From contig JAITSV010000069.1 of the NCBI GenBank assembly GCA_031287575.1, positions 1 through 64,000 of the forward strand: 64,000 nucleotides of DNA, read 5' to 3'. A program made the position numbers and the translations under genes. Origin of the DNA: Desulfovibrio sp. Its GTDB lineage: Bacteria > Desulfobacterota > Desulfovibrionia > Desulfovibrionales > Desulfovibrionaceae. Below the pieces are notes generated by a model. The model made no database searches and was not told the origin of the DNA. It saw only the letters and a program-made list of their open reading frames with translations. Below are positions 1-8,017 of this stretch, in pieces (within the stretch, counting starts at the first letter, position 1; every line of letters starts with the position of its first letter).

Positions 1-1
1 C

Positions 2-253
2 GGTTTCACGAAATCACAACCTGTTGACGTGATGGAGGCCGCGCTGAAGGAACATTACGAGGTGACGCCCGAGGCGCTGAAGGAACTGGCCACCGCGCGG
101 GCCAAGGCCGTGCGCGACAGGCTGCTGGAGCTTGACCCGGCGCTGGGCGAGCGGGTGTTCCTGTCCGGGGCCAAGGTGGCGCCTGCCGCTGGCGGGGACG
201 GTGGGGCTGGCGCCAAGGGCGGGGGGAGCAGGGTTAATCTGGGGTTGCAGTAG
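2..253 (+). CDS. C-terminal fragment of a DUF748-like (AsmA-related) envelope protein, partial
   Basis: The frame is open from the window edge (codons from base 2) to a stop at 251-253, so only about the last 83 residues are seen. The visible part reads as an amphipathic helical tail with the pattern VTPEALKELATARAKAVRDRLLE, typical of the extreme C-terminus of large DUF748 proteins, where a helix of the form LAxARAxAVRDxL precedes a low-complexity end. Here that end is a Gly/Ala-rich stretch. DUF748 proteins are large AsmA-like envelope proteins thought to span the periplasm; the rest of the gene lies upstream of the window. The assignment rests on this short motif only. An internal start at 29 or 32 would give an implausibly small independent protein. 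Confidence 0.6.
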   Translation, partial: GFTKSQPVDVMEAALKEHYEVTPEALKELATARAKAVRDRLLELDPALGERVFLSGAKVAPAAGGDGGAGAKGGGSRVNLGLQ

Positions 254-292
254 CAGGGGGGATGGAGAAGGGGGAAGAGAAGAGGGGAGAGG

Positions 293-572
293 TTGTGCGT
301 GGTTGCAACCGGCTTCTACGAAGACACGCCAGAGCTGTTGAATACGCTCGATTTCGTTATGCCTCCGGCGGGCAGGGGGGCCTTTAGCGAGGCCCCCCTG
401 CACCCCCGCGCTCCAGGGGGGCTCCGCCACCCCTGGACCCCCAACGCTTCATGCACCGCGTTCCTTCCGTCGTCAGCTTCCCTTCGGCGCGGGGCGCCTT
501 CGGGTGATCTGCCGACGGGAACGCGAATGTGCGCAAGGCTCCCGCTGGCAGGGCAAAGCGAGTGTGCTATTA
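293..572 (+). repeat. Structured intergenic repeat, copy A
   Basis: First of four related copies in the window (others at 879-1144, 50486-50762 and 51195-51352). In order it holds a conserved lead (CTTCTACGAAG and TTTCGTTATGCCTCCGGCGG); hairpin 1 with arms 372-382 and 391-401 and loop TTTAGCGA; a second G-rich/C-rich hairpin around 411-436; and a longer region where CGTTCC pairs with GGAACG near 459-522. Stem sequences differ between copies but keep pairing. No protein-coding signal. Confidence 0.8.
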
Positions 573-589
573 CCCACGGGCATCATGCA

Positions 590-735
590 CTGCATTCCTG
601 CGTCGCCAGCTTCCCACCGGCGCAAGGCGCCTCCGGGTGATCTGACGACGGGAGTGCGATGTGCGCAAGGCTCTCGGTGTCATGACGAGGCGAGAGGCTC
701 TACCTTCGCCCCCGTTGTGACGCGTATGTAACATG
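590..735 (+). repeat. Partial, degenerate copy of the 3' part of the structured repeat
   Basis: This stretch repeats the second half of copy A: the CCAGCTTCCC, CGCCTCCGGGTGATCTG and GTGCGCAAGGCTC blocks recur in the same order and orientation as at about 470-550. The lead segment and hairpin 1 are missing, so this is a truncated tandem copy. Confidence 0.6.
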
Positions 736-878
736 GTCGCTGAACAATAACGGTATCTTGCAGTCGTCCGACCAGTTCCGTACCGATGCGCGTCCTTCGC
801 CTGAACGCAAAAAACTTTGCGCGGCGGAAGCTCCGGCGTCGCGGATGCGCGCCGCAGGAAGTGTGGAATAAAAGGCAC

Positions 879-1144
879 CCACCTTTTGCCATGCCAGCGG
901 GAGCATTGCGCACATTGCATTCAGCCGGGCAGATCGCCCGAGGCGCGCCAGCGCCGCAGGGAAGCTGCCCGGCGTAAGAATGCGGTGCAGGACAACCTGG
1001 GGGGACCAGGGGGGCAGCGCCCCCCGGAGCGCGGGGATGCAAGGGGCCGCCGCTTAGCGGCCCCTTGCCCGCCGGAGGCATAACGAAATCGAGCGCAATC
1101 AACAGCGCACGACTGTCTTCGTAGAAGCCGCACCCAACAGGGCA
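879..1144 (-). repeat. Structured intergenic repeat, copy B (inverted relative to A)
   Basis: Read on the minus strand this matches copy A from CTTCTACGAAG through the CCCGCTGGCA block. Hairpin 1 has 12-bp arms at 1039-1050 and 1057-1068 around a 6-base loop that reads TAAGCG on the minus strand. The arms (GCAAGGGGCCGC) differ from those of A but pair perfectly. Copies A and B face each other across about 300 bp. Confidence 0.8.
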
Positions 1145-1363
1145 CGACTCCTCCCTTCCCCTCTTGCCTTCCCTGTTCCCCCCACCTTGACGCCACCAAA
1201 CAAAAGGGACCACCTTGCGGCAGCCCCTGTCAATCAATCCCCATGCCCCCGCGCGGGCTGTTGCGCGTGTCCCCAATGCCGTGAAGCCCTGCCAGCATAT
1301 GGCGGCCATTCCGGGCATGGGCAACCCCGGTGACTGGCCGCTTCCATCGCGGGGCAGACACTC

Positions 1364-1405
1364 ACGCCCCCCGGAAAGGCGTTCTTTCCGGGGGGCGTCT
1401 TTCTG
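1364..1405 (+). terminator. Strong GC hairpin with T-rich tail
   Basis: ACGCCCCCCGGAAAG pairs with CTTTCCGGGGGGCGT (arms within 1364-1398) and is followed on the plus strand by CTTTCTGTT. It lies 50 bp beyond the selenoprotein stop codon and between two converging transcription units. The T-rich side fits plus-strand termination; the stem could also stop minus-strand transcripts. Confidence 0.6.
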
Positions 1406-1455
1406 TTCACGGCCGCCTGGCGGCGGGCGCGCGGATCATTGCGCCATGTGTGGCG

Positions 1456-3225
1456 TCATTCGACTATCCTGACCGAGACAGGCCTGACCACTTGCGTGAA
1501 GGGCACCCAGAATTGGGACTGCTTGCCAGGGCCGCCGGACACAACGAACTTGACGGATTCCGGCAAGGCAAAACGGGGGATGAGGGTGTTTGCGTCGTAC
1601 GGGCCGAATTCCTTGGGCGGCACGCAGATGCTCTTTGCGTAGAGCTTGAAGGGAAGCGCCGCGTTCTTCGCCACGTATTCCTGCATCGCCCGCTTGGTCT
1701 TGAAGTCGCGGATCGCGGTCTTGGCGTGTTCCGGGCACACGACGGCAATGACGTAATGGCAGCGATTCTGGGCATTGTTCGGCATGCTGCCAAAGGGATT
1801 CTTCGCGGGGTCGTAGATCGTCATGCAACTGGTAATGCCAGAAGCCGCCCCCGCGATGCCGAGGCTGAAAGTGTTCAGCAGGTCCGAACTGTCCACGCTT
1901 TCGTGGTCCACGTTGGCGTTGGGCAGATAGGAGGTGGAGATGGTGATGATGCTGTCTTGCCTGGTAAAGCCCTGCTCCTCGGCGAACGTCTGTTCCCAGG
2001 GCGTTTCCCTGGCGTTTTCGCAGATCACGTTGGCCACGAGGTCGAACGAGGTGCCCTGCGTGCTTTTGTCGATGTTCGGGGGAACGGAGCCGCCTACCAC
2101 GTCACCCACGAGGTTGACGAAGTACCCGAGGGCATTGGTCACGGGGTTCTCGCCGCCTGCGGTTCCCGTGCCGGCATTGAGTCCCAGCTTGTCGACGATG
2201 GGGCCGCTGATGATGAAGAGAGGGGCCGTGGGGGCCGTGGTGGTGGAGGTTCCACGCCAGGAGGCTTCGGGGGCTTTCATCGCGTCAACGGTGGCGAGCA
2301 GCAGGGGCATGTGTTCGGGCTTCGCGCCCGCCATGACCCCGAGGGTGGCGACCAGTTCGACGGTGAGCATGCCCTGGCGCGGCGGAACGACCCAGACGAC
2401 TTCCGCGGGGTTGCGCCTGGTGCCCTTCAGCATGGCCGCAACGCGCTCGGGCGTGGGCGGAATGATGGGCAGGGACAGCGACCACTTGCGCTTGGCGTAC
2501 AGTTCGTTGATTTCGGCGTCGGTCCCTTCGAACGTGAACCGCTTGGCGGGGTATGGGGCTTCCGCCTTGGCGTTGGTGTCCTTCTTGGGGGACCATTTCG
2601 TGGCGGCCTTGATGATGTCGTCGAAGGCTGCGTCAACTTTCGCGAATACTTCTTCCCGGGGGAGCATGCCCACGGGATGCGGCACGATGACGAAGCTCAT
2701 GTCCGTCAGCCCCTGGCTTTCCTGGGTGCTGCGGGCAAGGTTGATGAATGCGTCGGTGGCGATGGTGACGGTGGGGATGCCGGCTTTTTCCGCGTTGGAC
2801 TGGTCAACTACCAGCCATGAGGTGCACGATCCTCAGTCCGCCTGCGCGGCGATGATGAGGTCCGGTTTCATCGCTTGCAGGGCCGAGGTTATCTTTTGCG
2901 ATGTTTCCACGGTGCCGGAAATGATGTTCAGCGTGGTGTCCCGTTCGTAGGACTTGATCACCGTGGTCTTGGGAAGGCGCTGCGCCATCAGTTCGGCCAG
3001 GCGATCAAGGAAGACGTTGCCGTTGTTTTTGCTGTTCCAACGCAGGACGACAGTCTTGCCTTCAAGGCTGGACAGCCGTGCGGCAGGTGCGATGACCGCT
3101 TTTTCAATGACTCCAGTGGGGTTGACGAGTTCCCATTTACGGGGAGCTTCAGCTGCCAGGGCAGGCAGGGCGCCCAGCGCGAGCATGAGGGACAGGGCCA
3201 GCAGTCGAACCGATTTGAATGTCAT
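1456..3225 (-). CDS. UGSC-family selenoprotein with signal peptide and fused C-terminal domain (Sec131 encoded by TGA)
   Basis: One gene of 590 codons interrupted by an in-frame TGA at 2833-2835. Read as selenocysteine, the TGA gives the signature U-G-S-C at residues 131-134 (following codons GGA TCG TGC). The frame stays open on both sides. Upstream: a signal peptide (about residues 1-25, hydrophobic core ending ALAA) and the family's N-terminal pattern (LVNPTG near 33-38, GKTVVLRWNSKNNGNVFLDRL near 57-76). Downstream: TSWLVVDQSNAEKAGIPTV, TDAF, and VVPHPVGML-type sequence without a start codon until 2700. A second domain of about 370 residues follows (IIPPTPERVAAML, VVPPRQGMLTVE, GVMAGAKPEHMPL, TTTAPTAPLFIISGP), a module I recall beside UGSC domains in longer homologues; its function is unknown. 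The start at 3225 has GAGAGG upstream and directly precedes the signal peptide. A Sec-UGA hairpin follows the codon. UGSC proteins are presumed thiol/selenol redox proteins; the substrate is unknown. Usual gene calling would give two broken ORFs. Confidence 0.9.
2796..2835 (-). promoter_or_regulatory. Sec codon (TGA) and candidate bacterial SECIS hairpin
   Basis: The Sec TGA is at 2833-2835. Fifteen nucleotides further on the minus strand is a hairpin: TGG-CTGGT, loop AGTTG, ACCAG-T-CCA (2796-2817), with a bulged U in the 3' arm and a G-U dinucleotide in the loop. Position, size and loop agree with the apical SECIS stem-loop recognised by SelB in bacteria. The pairing is read directly; the function is inferred. 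Confidence 0.7.
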
Positions 3226-3880
3226 GGCGAACCTCTCAATGGTTATGGATGAGCAATGGCTATCCCACAGACAATTGTACAACGTGAAACCGCTGGGAAT
3301 GTCTGATATTCCGGTGATCCAAGAAAAGGATAGGGCCGCCATGTAAGGCTTGTGTATGCAGGAAGTATTTTTTTGTAAAAGAATGTAGGAGAATGTTTTA
3401 GGGCGAGAGTGAAGCCTCTGAAATAAGATGCATATGATTCTAAAAAAATAGTCATGCTACAATGCAATGCATTATAGAAATGTATTGCTCTGGTGTTGCG
3501 CTGCAGAAGGGCGGTCATCAGGGCGCGGTTGCACGGCGTTCTGTTCCGGGAGGCTTGGCATGTGTTGCCGAGTCGGTAAGGCAGGGCGCAAAGGGCGGAA
3601 GCACGGAGGCGGCCACCGGTCGAGCGCCTGCGCCAGCCCTGCGGATGACGGCTGCAGGGCAATGCCTTGCCTGCCGGATGCACACGCCCTCTTGGGCCGC
3701 GCTGCGGAGCGCAACTGCCGTCGTAACGCCCAAGCGAACGAAGACCGTCCCCAATGGCCTGGCGTCGCACATTTTGGCCGACAAAAAGCGGGGCTGCCTT
3801 CCGGCAGCCCCGCGACGCTCTTCTTTCCTTCCCTTGGTCGTTCCAGCGCGCTCCGTCTGGCGCGCCCGCGTCATCCCCAA
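3226..3880. other. AT-richer leader/promoter region of the selenoprotein gene and gene-free stretch
   Basis: No credible gene. From about 3340 to 3480 the sequence is markedly AT-richer than its surroundings. On the minus strand it contains a perfect TATAAT (3471-3476) about 245 bp upstream of the selenoprotein start, although no good -35 was found at the right distance. The rest (3500-3780) shows only low-complexity frames. The dnaB terminator lies at 3782-3813. Confidence 0.5.
3782..3813 (-). terminator. Rho-independent terminator of the rpsF-rpsR-rplI-dnaB operon
   Basis: GCGGGGCTGCC pairs with GGCAGCCCCGC (3788-3813) around a short loop. On the minus strand the stem is followed by TTTTTGT (3782-3787). 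It lies about 70 bp beyond the dnaB stop codon and is a textbook intrinsic terminator. Confidence 0.85.
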
Positions 3881-5365
3881 CTAATCTCCATACCCTTCCG
3901 AGGGCGGCGGCGGGACGAACGTCAAATCCTCGAACGCGGTGTGCGAGGGCAGGTAGGCAAGCTCGGCAACGCCCACGGGACCGTTGCGCTGCTTGCCGAT
4001 GATGATTTCCGCGATGCCCTTGCGCGGGTTGTCGTCGCGCTTGTTGTAGGCGTCGTCGCGGTAGATGAACATGATCACGTCCGCGTCCTGCTCGATGGCG
4101 CCCGATTCGCGCAAGTCCGAAAGCATGGGGCGCTTGTTGGTGCGCTCTTCCACCTTGCGGTTCAGCTGCGACAAGGCAATGACCGGGATGTACAGTTCCT
4201 TGGCCAGGGCTTTGAGCGAACGCGAGATTTCCGAAATTTCCAGTTCGCGAGAATCCACCCGGCGGGCGGAGCGCATCAATTGCAGGTAGTCCACCATGAC
4301 CAGGCCCACGCCGCGTTCCGCCTTCAGGCGGCGAGTGCGGGCACGCAGTTCCAGGGTGGTGATGGCCGGGGTGTCGTCGATGTAGATGGGCGCCTGCGAC
4401 AGCACGTCGGCGGCATGGTACAGGCGTTGCCAGTCCTCGTCGTCCAGGAAGCCCTTGCGCACCTTGGTCAGGTCTACCTTGCCCAGCGTGCAGAGCATGC
4501 GCATGACCAGCTGCTCCATGGACATTTCCAGCGAGTACACGGCCACCGGTGTGTTCTGGTTCACGGCGGCGCGCAGGCACATGTTCAGGGCGAAGGCGGT
4601 CTTGCCCATGGAGGGGCGCGCGGCCACGATGATCAGGTCCGACGGTTGCAGGCCCGAGGTCATCTGGTCCAGCTGCACGAAGCCGGTGGTGACGCCGGTG
4701 ACCACTTCCTTGCGGTCGCAGCGCTTCACCAGGTCTTCGAAGACCTTGTTCACCAGTTCCTTGGCGCTGCGGAACATCTTGCCGCTGACCCGCTCGGAAA
4801 TGGCGAACACCGCCTGCTCCGATTCGTCCAGCAGCTTCTGCACCTCGCGCGAGGCGTCGTAGCAGTTGCTGATGATCTCGGAACCGGCGCCGATCAGCGA
4901 ACGCAACAGCGACTTGTCGCGCACGATGGTGGAATAGTGCTCGGCGTTGGCGGCGCTGATGGTGGACTGGGCCAGTTCCGCCAGGTACACGGCCCCGCCC
5001 ACCCCTTCCAGGCGGCTCTGCGATTGCAGGTATTCCGCCATGGTCACGAGGTCGATGGGGGCGTTGCGCCGGTACAGTTCCAGGCACGCGTCGTAGATCT
5101 GCTGGTGGGCGGGCAGGTAGAAGTCTTCCGGGCGCAGCGTGTCGACCACGGAGTGCAGCACGGAGTTGCGAAGCAGAATCCCCCCGAGCACGGCCTGTTC
5201 GGCTTCGGTGCTGTGCGGGGGGACTCGGCGCAACAGATCGGCGGAAGCGCGTTCCGTCGGATCGGGAGCGCCGCCCCCGCCCTGATAGGCGGAGGCGGCG
5301 TCGGAATCGGAGTGGCTATTCGGCCGGGGTTTCCGGCTCGGCTTCCACGACGGGTTCTGCGGCAT
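3881..5365 (-). CDS. dnaB: Replicative DNA helicase DnaB
   Basis: Hexameric 5'-3' helicase that unwinds DNA at the replication fork. The 494-residue product has the two expected parts: an N-terminal domain (about 45-150, VPPHSTEAEQAVLGGILL) that contacts primase, and a RecA-like C-terminal domain with Walker A ARPSMGKT (near 228-235), Walker B VMVDYLQL, the SQLNRxVE segment and the SDLRESGAIEQDAD block. The first 40 residues are Pro/Ser-rich and non-conserved. This start makes the gene overlap the end of rplI by 50 bp, so translational coupling or a later start is possible. Last gene of the rpsF-rpsR-rplI-dnaB operon, a common arrangement. Confidence 0.97.
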   Translation of the reverse strand: MPQNPSWKPSRKPRPNSHSDSDAASAYQGGGGAPDPTERASADLLRRVPPHSTEAEQAVLGGILLRNSVLHSVVDTLRPEDFYLPAHQQIYDACLELYRRNAPIDLVTMAEYLQSQSRLEGVGGAVYLAELAQSTISAANAEHYSTIVRDKSLLRSLIGAGSEIISNCYDASREVQKLLDESEQAVFAISERVSGKMFRSAKELVNKVFEDLVKRCDRKEVVTGVTTGFVQLDQMTSGLQPSDLIIVAARPSMGKTAFALNMCLRAAVNQNTPVAVYSLEMSMEQLVMRMLCTLGKVDLTKVRKGFLDDEDWQRLYHAADVLSQAPIYIDDTPAITTLELRARTRRLKAERGVGLVMVDYLQLMRSARRVDSRELEISEISRSLKALAKELYIPVIALSQLNRKVEERTNKRPMLSDLRESGAIEQDADVIMFIYRDDAYNKRDDNPRKGIAEIIIGKQRNGPVGVAELAYLPSHTAFEDLTFVPPPPSEGYGD

Positions 5366-5819
5366 CGCTCACCTTGTCTTCGGCAACAACCTTGACGTTC
5401 AGGGTGGCCACCACGTCGGCATGCAGGCGGACGCGCACTTCGTGCGTGCCCAGGGTGCGGATGGCGGCGTCGAGCAGAATGCGACGACGGTCGATGTCCA
5501 CGCCCTTCTCGGCCAGCGCAGCGCCGATGATGGCGGTGGTGACGGAACCGTAGAGCTTGTCGTTTTCGCCCACGCGAACGGGGATCACCAGTTCGGTGGC
5601 CGCGATCTTGGCGGACAGGTCGGAGGCTGCGGTGCGCAGGGCGTCCATCTTGGCCTGAAGCTTCTTGCGCTCCAGTTCGAACGCCTTCAGGTTGGCATCG
5701 GAGGCCAGCATGGCCAGGCCCTGCGGCAGCAGGAAGTTGCGGCCGAAACCGGGCTTCACGGTGACGACGTCGCCGAGGCGGCCCAGGTTTTCAACGTCTG
5801 CACGAAGGATCAGCTTCAT
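5316..5819 (-). CDS. rplI: 50S ribosomal protein bL9
   Basis: Structural protein of the large subunit that helps maintain reading frame. The 167-residue product begins MKLILRADVENLGRLGDVV, the N-terminal rRNA-binding domain with GFGRNFLLPQG-type motif (24-36), followed by the long connecting helix and C-terminal domain (VGENDKLYGSVT, GVDIDRRRI). An acidic tail after about residue 145 (AEPVVEAEPETPAE) extends beyond the usual ~150 residues, and its last codons overlap the dnaB start. AGGAGG upstream supports the start. Third gene of the S6-S18-L9 operon. Confidence 0.97.
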   Translation of the reverse strand: MKLILRADVENLGRLGDVVTVKPGFGRNFLLPQGLAMLASDANLKAFELERKKLQAKMDALRTAASDLSAKIAATELVIPVRVGENDKLYGSVTTAIIGAALAEKGVDIDRRRILLDAAIRTLGTHEVRVRLHADVVATLNVKVVAEDKVSDAAEPVVEAEPETPAE

Positions 5820-5828
5820 CCCATCCTC

Positions 5829-6092
5829 CTAGATCTGGCTCTTTTTCTTGACGTCGCTGGAGTGGCCCGCGGTGTAGAACAAGAGGGCCATCTGGCGGGC
5901 GCGCTTGATTTCACGGGTGAGCAGACGCTGGTGATGGGCGCAGGTGCCGGTGATGCGGCGGGCGATGATCTTGCCGCGCTCGGTGATGAAGTCGCGCAGG
6001 ATGTCGGCGCGCTTGTAATCGAGGGGCAGGTCCTTGTCGGCGCAGAAGCGGCAGAACTTGCGGCGCGGAGTGAACTTCTTCTTGAAGGCCAT
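5829..6092 (-). CDS. rpsR: 30S ribosomal protein bS18
   Basis: Small-subunit protein that binds 16S rRNA as a heterodimer with bS6. The start at 6092 ([17 protein letters not shown]) is preferred over one three codons upstream because GGAGG precedes it at normal distance. The 87-residue product has the conserved [36 protein letters not shown] and [18 protein letters not shown] blocks. It sits between rpsF and rplI with a 9-bp gap to rplI. The paired cysteines suggest a zinc-binding form. Confidence 0.97.
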   Translation of the reverse strand: MAFKKKFTPRRKFCRFCADKDLPLDYKRADILRDFITERGKIIARRITGTCAHHQRLLTREIKRARQMALLFYTAGHSSDVKKKSQI

Positions 6093-6093
6093 G

Positions 6094-6399
6094 TTATGCA
6101 ACCTCCTCGACCGCGTCGGCCAGCTTGACGGTAACGAACTTGAAGATGCCGTCGGAGATGCGGATGTTGCGTTCCACTTCGGCCACGGCTTCGCCGGGGG
6201 CGAGGTATTCGAAGCGCACGTAGTAACCGCGCATGTGCTTCTGCACGGGGTAGGCGAGATCGCGCATGCCCCAGTGGTCGGCAGTTACCATCTTGCCCTG
6301 TTCACGCTCAATGACGCCGGTGAGGGTGCCAAGCAGCGCCTCGCGGGCATCCGCGGCCAGCTCCGGGGAAAGGAGCAGCAGCGTTTCAAACTTCCTCAT
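6094..6399 (-). CDS. rpsF: 30S ribosomal protein bS6
   Basis: Small-subunit protein that partners bS18 on the platform. The start at 6399 ([12 protein letters not shown]) has a perfect AAGGAGG eight bases upstream; longer frames upstream are not conserved. The 101-residue length is normal. Motifs: [11 protein letters not shown] at the first strand, [18 protein letters not shown], and [13 protein letters not shown], the single-stranded RNA-binding sheet. First gene of the operon, behind a strong promoter, with only 1 bp between its stop and the rpsR start. Confidence 0.97.
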   Translation of the reverse strand: MRKFETLLLLSPELAADAREALLGTLTGVIEREQGKMVTADHWGMRDLAYPVQKHMRGYYVRFEYLAPGEAVAEVERNIRISDGIFKFVTVKLADAVEEVA

Positions 6400-6456
6400 G
6401 GGATTCCTCCTTGTGGGCTTTGGCCCGCCCCACACGTGGGGGCGAGCAAGGCAGAA
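6400..6456 (-). promoter_or_regulatory. 5' leader of rpsF with hairpin, possible S6:S18 autoregulatory site
   Basis: Between the predicted transcription start (about 6456) and the rpsF ribosome-binding site the transcript can fold CCCCAC/GTGGGG near the middle of the leader, followed by GGGC..GCCC. In many bacteria the S6:S18 complex binds a structured rpsF leader and represses the operon. I see a hairpin in the right place but did not confirm the family's consensus bulge, so the regulatory role is inference. Confidence 0.3.
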
Positions 6457-6462
6457 ACAGGG

Positions 6463-6491
6463 TCTATAGTCGCAGGGGGGCCGGGTGTCAA
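6463..6491 (-). promoter_or_regulatory. Near-consensus sigma-70 promoter of the rpsF operon
   Basis: On the minus strand a perfect -35 TTGACA (6486-6491) is separated by exactly 17 bp from -10 TATAGA (6463-6468). Transcription would start near 6456, 57 bp upstream of the rpsF start codon. This is the strongest promoter I found in the window, as expected for ribosomal protein genes. Confidence 0.85.
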
Positions 6492-6605
6492 CACCCCGGT
6501 TGGCGGCGCCGGGCAAGGCCTTCCGGGCGTGCCCGCCCGCGTGTAGCGGCGCGCATCGGCGCCCGGCAGCGGGAATCGGCATGCGCCGGGGCGCGGTGTC
6601 CGGGC

Positions 6606-7724
6606 CTATTCCCGGTGGGTGCGCGGGTTCATGCCCAGCAGGCACAGCACTTCATAGGATATGGTGCCCCACTGGTCGGCCAGGTCGTCGGGCGTCAGGG
6701 CCTCGCCGGGTCCGCCCAGCAGGTAGGCGTCGTCACCGGCGGCCACGCCGGGCACGCCGGTCACGTCCACGGCGGTCATCTGCATGCACACCCGGCCCAG
6801 GATGGGCACGCGGCGGCCATGCACGGTCATGGCGCCCTTGCCGGAAAGCCCCCGGCTGTAGGCATCGGCGTAGCCGGTGGCCACGATGGCCACGGTCATG
6901 TCGCGCGGGGCGGTGAAGGTGCGGCCGTAGCTGATGCTGCGTCCGGCGGGCAGGGGGTGCACCTGCAGGATGGGCGCGGCCACGTCCATGGCCGGTTGCA
7001 GCCCGTCGCCCAGGTGCTCCCGGGCGGTGCCGCGCAGCGGGTTCGACCCGTACAGGGCGATGCCGGGCCGCTGCACGTCGAAGTGCAGTTCCGGGTGCGC
7101 CAGCAGCGCGGCGGAGTTGGCCAGCGAACCCTGCGCGGCGGGCCAGTCGGCACGCACCCCGGCCAGGATGCGGCCAAAGGTTTCGCCCTGCTGCCGGGTG
7201 AAGTCGGCCCGCGAAGGATCGTCGGACACGGCCAGGTGCGACATGACCAGCACCGGGCGCAGCATGGGCCGGGCGTGCAGCCGGTCGAGCAGGGCGGTCA
7301 GGTCGGCTTCGGTAAAGCCCAGGCGGGCCATGCCGGTATCGAACTTGAGGGCGATGTCCACCTGCTGGCCGGGGGCGGCCCGCCCCGCCAGCAGTTCCAG
7401 CTGGTCGGCGGAATACACGGCGGGCACGATGGACCGGGCGACGCAGCATTCGGCGTCGGCGGCGTCCGTGGCGCCCAGCAGGGCCACGATGCGGCCGGGA
7501 ATGCCGCCGTCGCGCAGTTGGGCGCATTCACCCACGGTGCCCGCGGCAAAGGCGTCGGCCCCGGCGGCTTCCAGGGTGCGCGCCACGGGCAGCAGGCCGT
7601 GGCCGTACGCGTCGGACTTGATCACCGGCATGGCGGCGGGGGCCATGCGGCGCAACATCTCGAAATTGCGGCGCAGCGCGCCCAGGCGCACGCGGACGGC
7701 TATCTTGTTGTAGGCAATGGTCAT
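6606..7724 (-). CDS. alr: Alanine racemase
   Basis: PLP-dependent cytosolic enzyme converting L-alanine to D-alanine for peptidoglycan. The start at 7724 gives 372 residues, the family norm; the longer upstream frame is Pro/Arg-rich and unconserved. PLP-binding lysine K36 lies in VIKSDAYGHG. The opposite catalytic tyrosine is Y285 in ATGYADAYSRG. Also present: KFDTGMARLG, RPGIALYG, and the C-terminal beta-domain motif RVPILGRVCMQMTAVDV. The ribosome-binding site is weak. It follows the rpsF operon region but is separated by its own gap and the rpsF promoter. Confidence 0.95.
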   Translation of the reverse strand: MTIAYNKIAVRVRLGALRRNFEMLRRMAPAAMPVIKSDAYGHGLLPVARTLEAAGADAFAAGTVGECAQLRDGGIPGRIVALLGATDAADAECCVARSIVPAVYSADQLELLAGRAAPGQQVDIALKFDTGMARLGFTEADLTALLDRLHARPMLRPVLVMSHLAVSDDPSRADFTRQQGETFGRILAGVRADWPAAQGSLANSAALLAHPELHFDVQRPGIALYGSNPLRGTAREHLGDGLQPAMDVAAPILQVHPLPAGRSISYGRTFTAPRDMTVAIVATGYADAYSRGLSGKGAMTVHGRRVPILGRVCMQMTAVDVTGVPGVAAGDDAYLLGGPGEALTPDDLADQWGTISYEVLCLLGMNPRTHRE

Positions 7725-8017
7725 GCGGGGGGCTCCATGGTCGGGTCCGGCTGGGGAGTCGGGGGCGGTTTCGGCCGGGAAAGGGGCGGGCGTCGGGATG
7801 GGCTGCGACCTGCGGCTTTTCCTACCGGGAAAGTTGTGGTAAACGACTGCGGTCCCGGTATTGTGCAGGGAGCGGTTGTACCCCCTCGCGCCGTGACATT
7901 CAACATCTTCGACACCCCGCCGCGCGCCGATGCGAGTGCCGTGTGCCGCGCGCCGGGGGGCCGGAATTCCACGTGACTTCATAAACCGGGCTCAGGCCCG
8001 GACGATCCGGACCGCGC

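Larger units (their letters stand above)
254..1455. other. Non-coding block rich in structured repeats
   Basis: About 1.2 kb without a credible gene between the DUF748-like gene and the selenoprotein gene, which face each other. It holds two large inverted copies of a structured repeat (293-572 and 879-1144), a partial third copy (about 590-735), and a strong GC-rich hairpin at 1364-1398. Open frames across it have low-complexity Arg/Pro/Gly composition and simply read through the repeats. Confidence 0.75.

Noticed and set aside
680-1324. Long minus-strand open frame (about 214 codons) across repeat copy B
   Set aside because: It reads through the hairpins, is Arg/Pro/Gly-rich, and resembles frames across copies A, C and D only because the repeat is shared. 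No ribosome-binding site or known motif.
3518-3880. Possible small gene between the selenoprotein and dnaB
   Set aside because: Both strands give low-complexity Arg/Ala/Pro sequence without a start signal; the dnaB terminator lies within it.
3467-5395. Very long plus-strand open frame over dnaB
   Set aside because: It is the antisense shadow of dnaB and rplI; Arg/Gly/His-rich with no motif.
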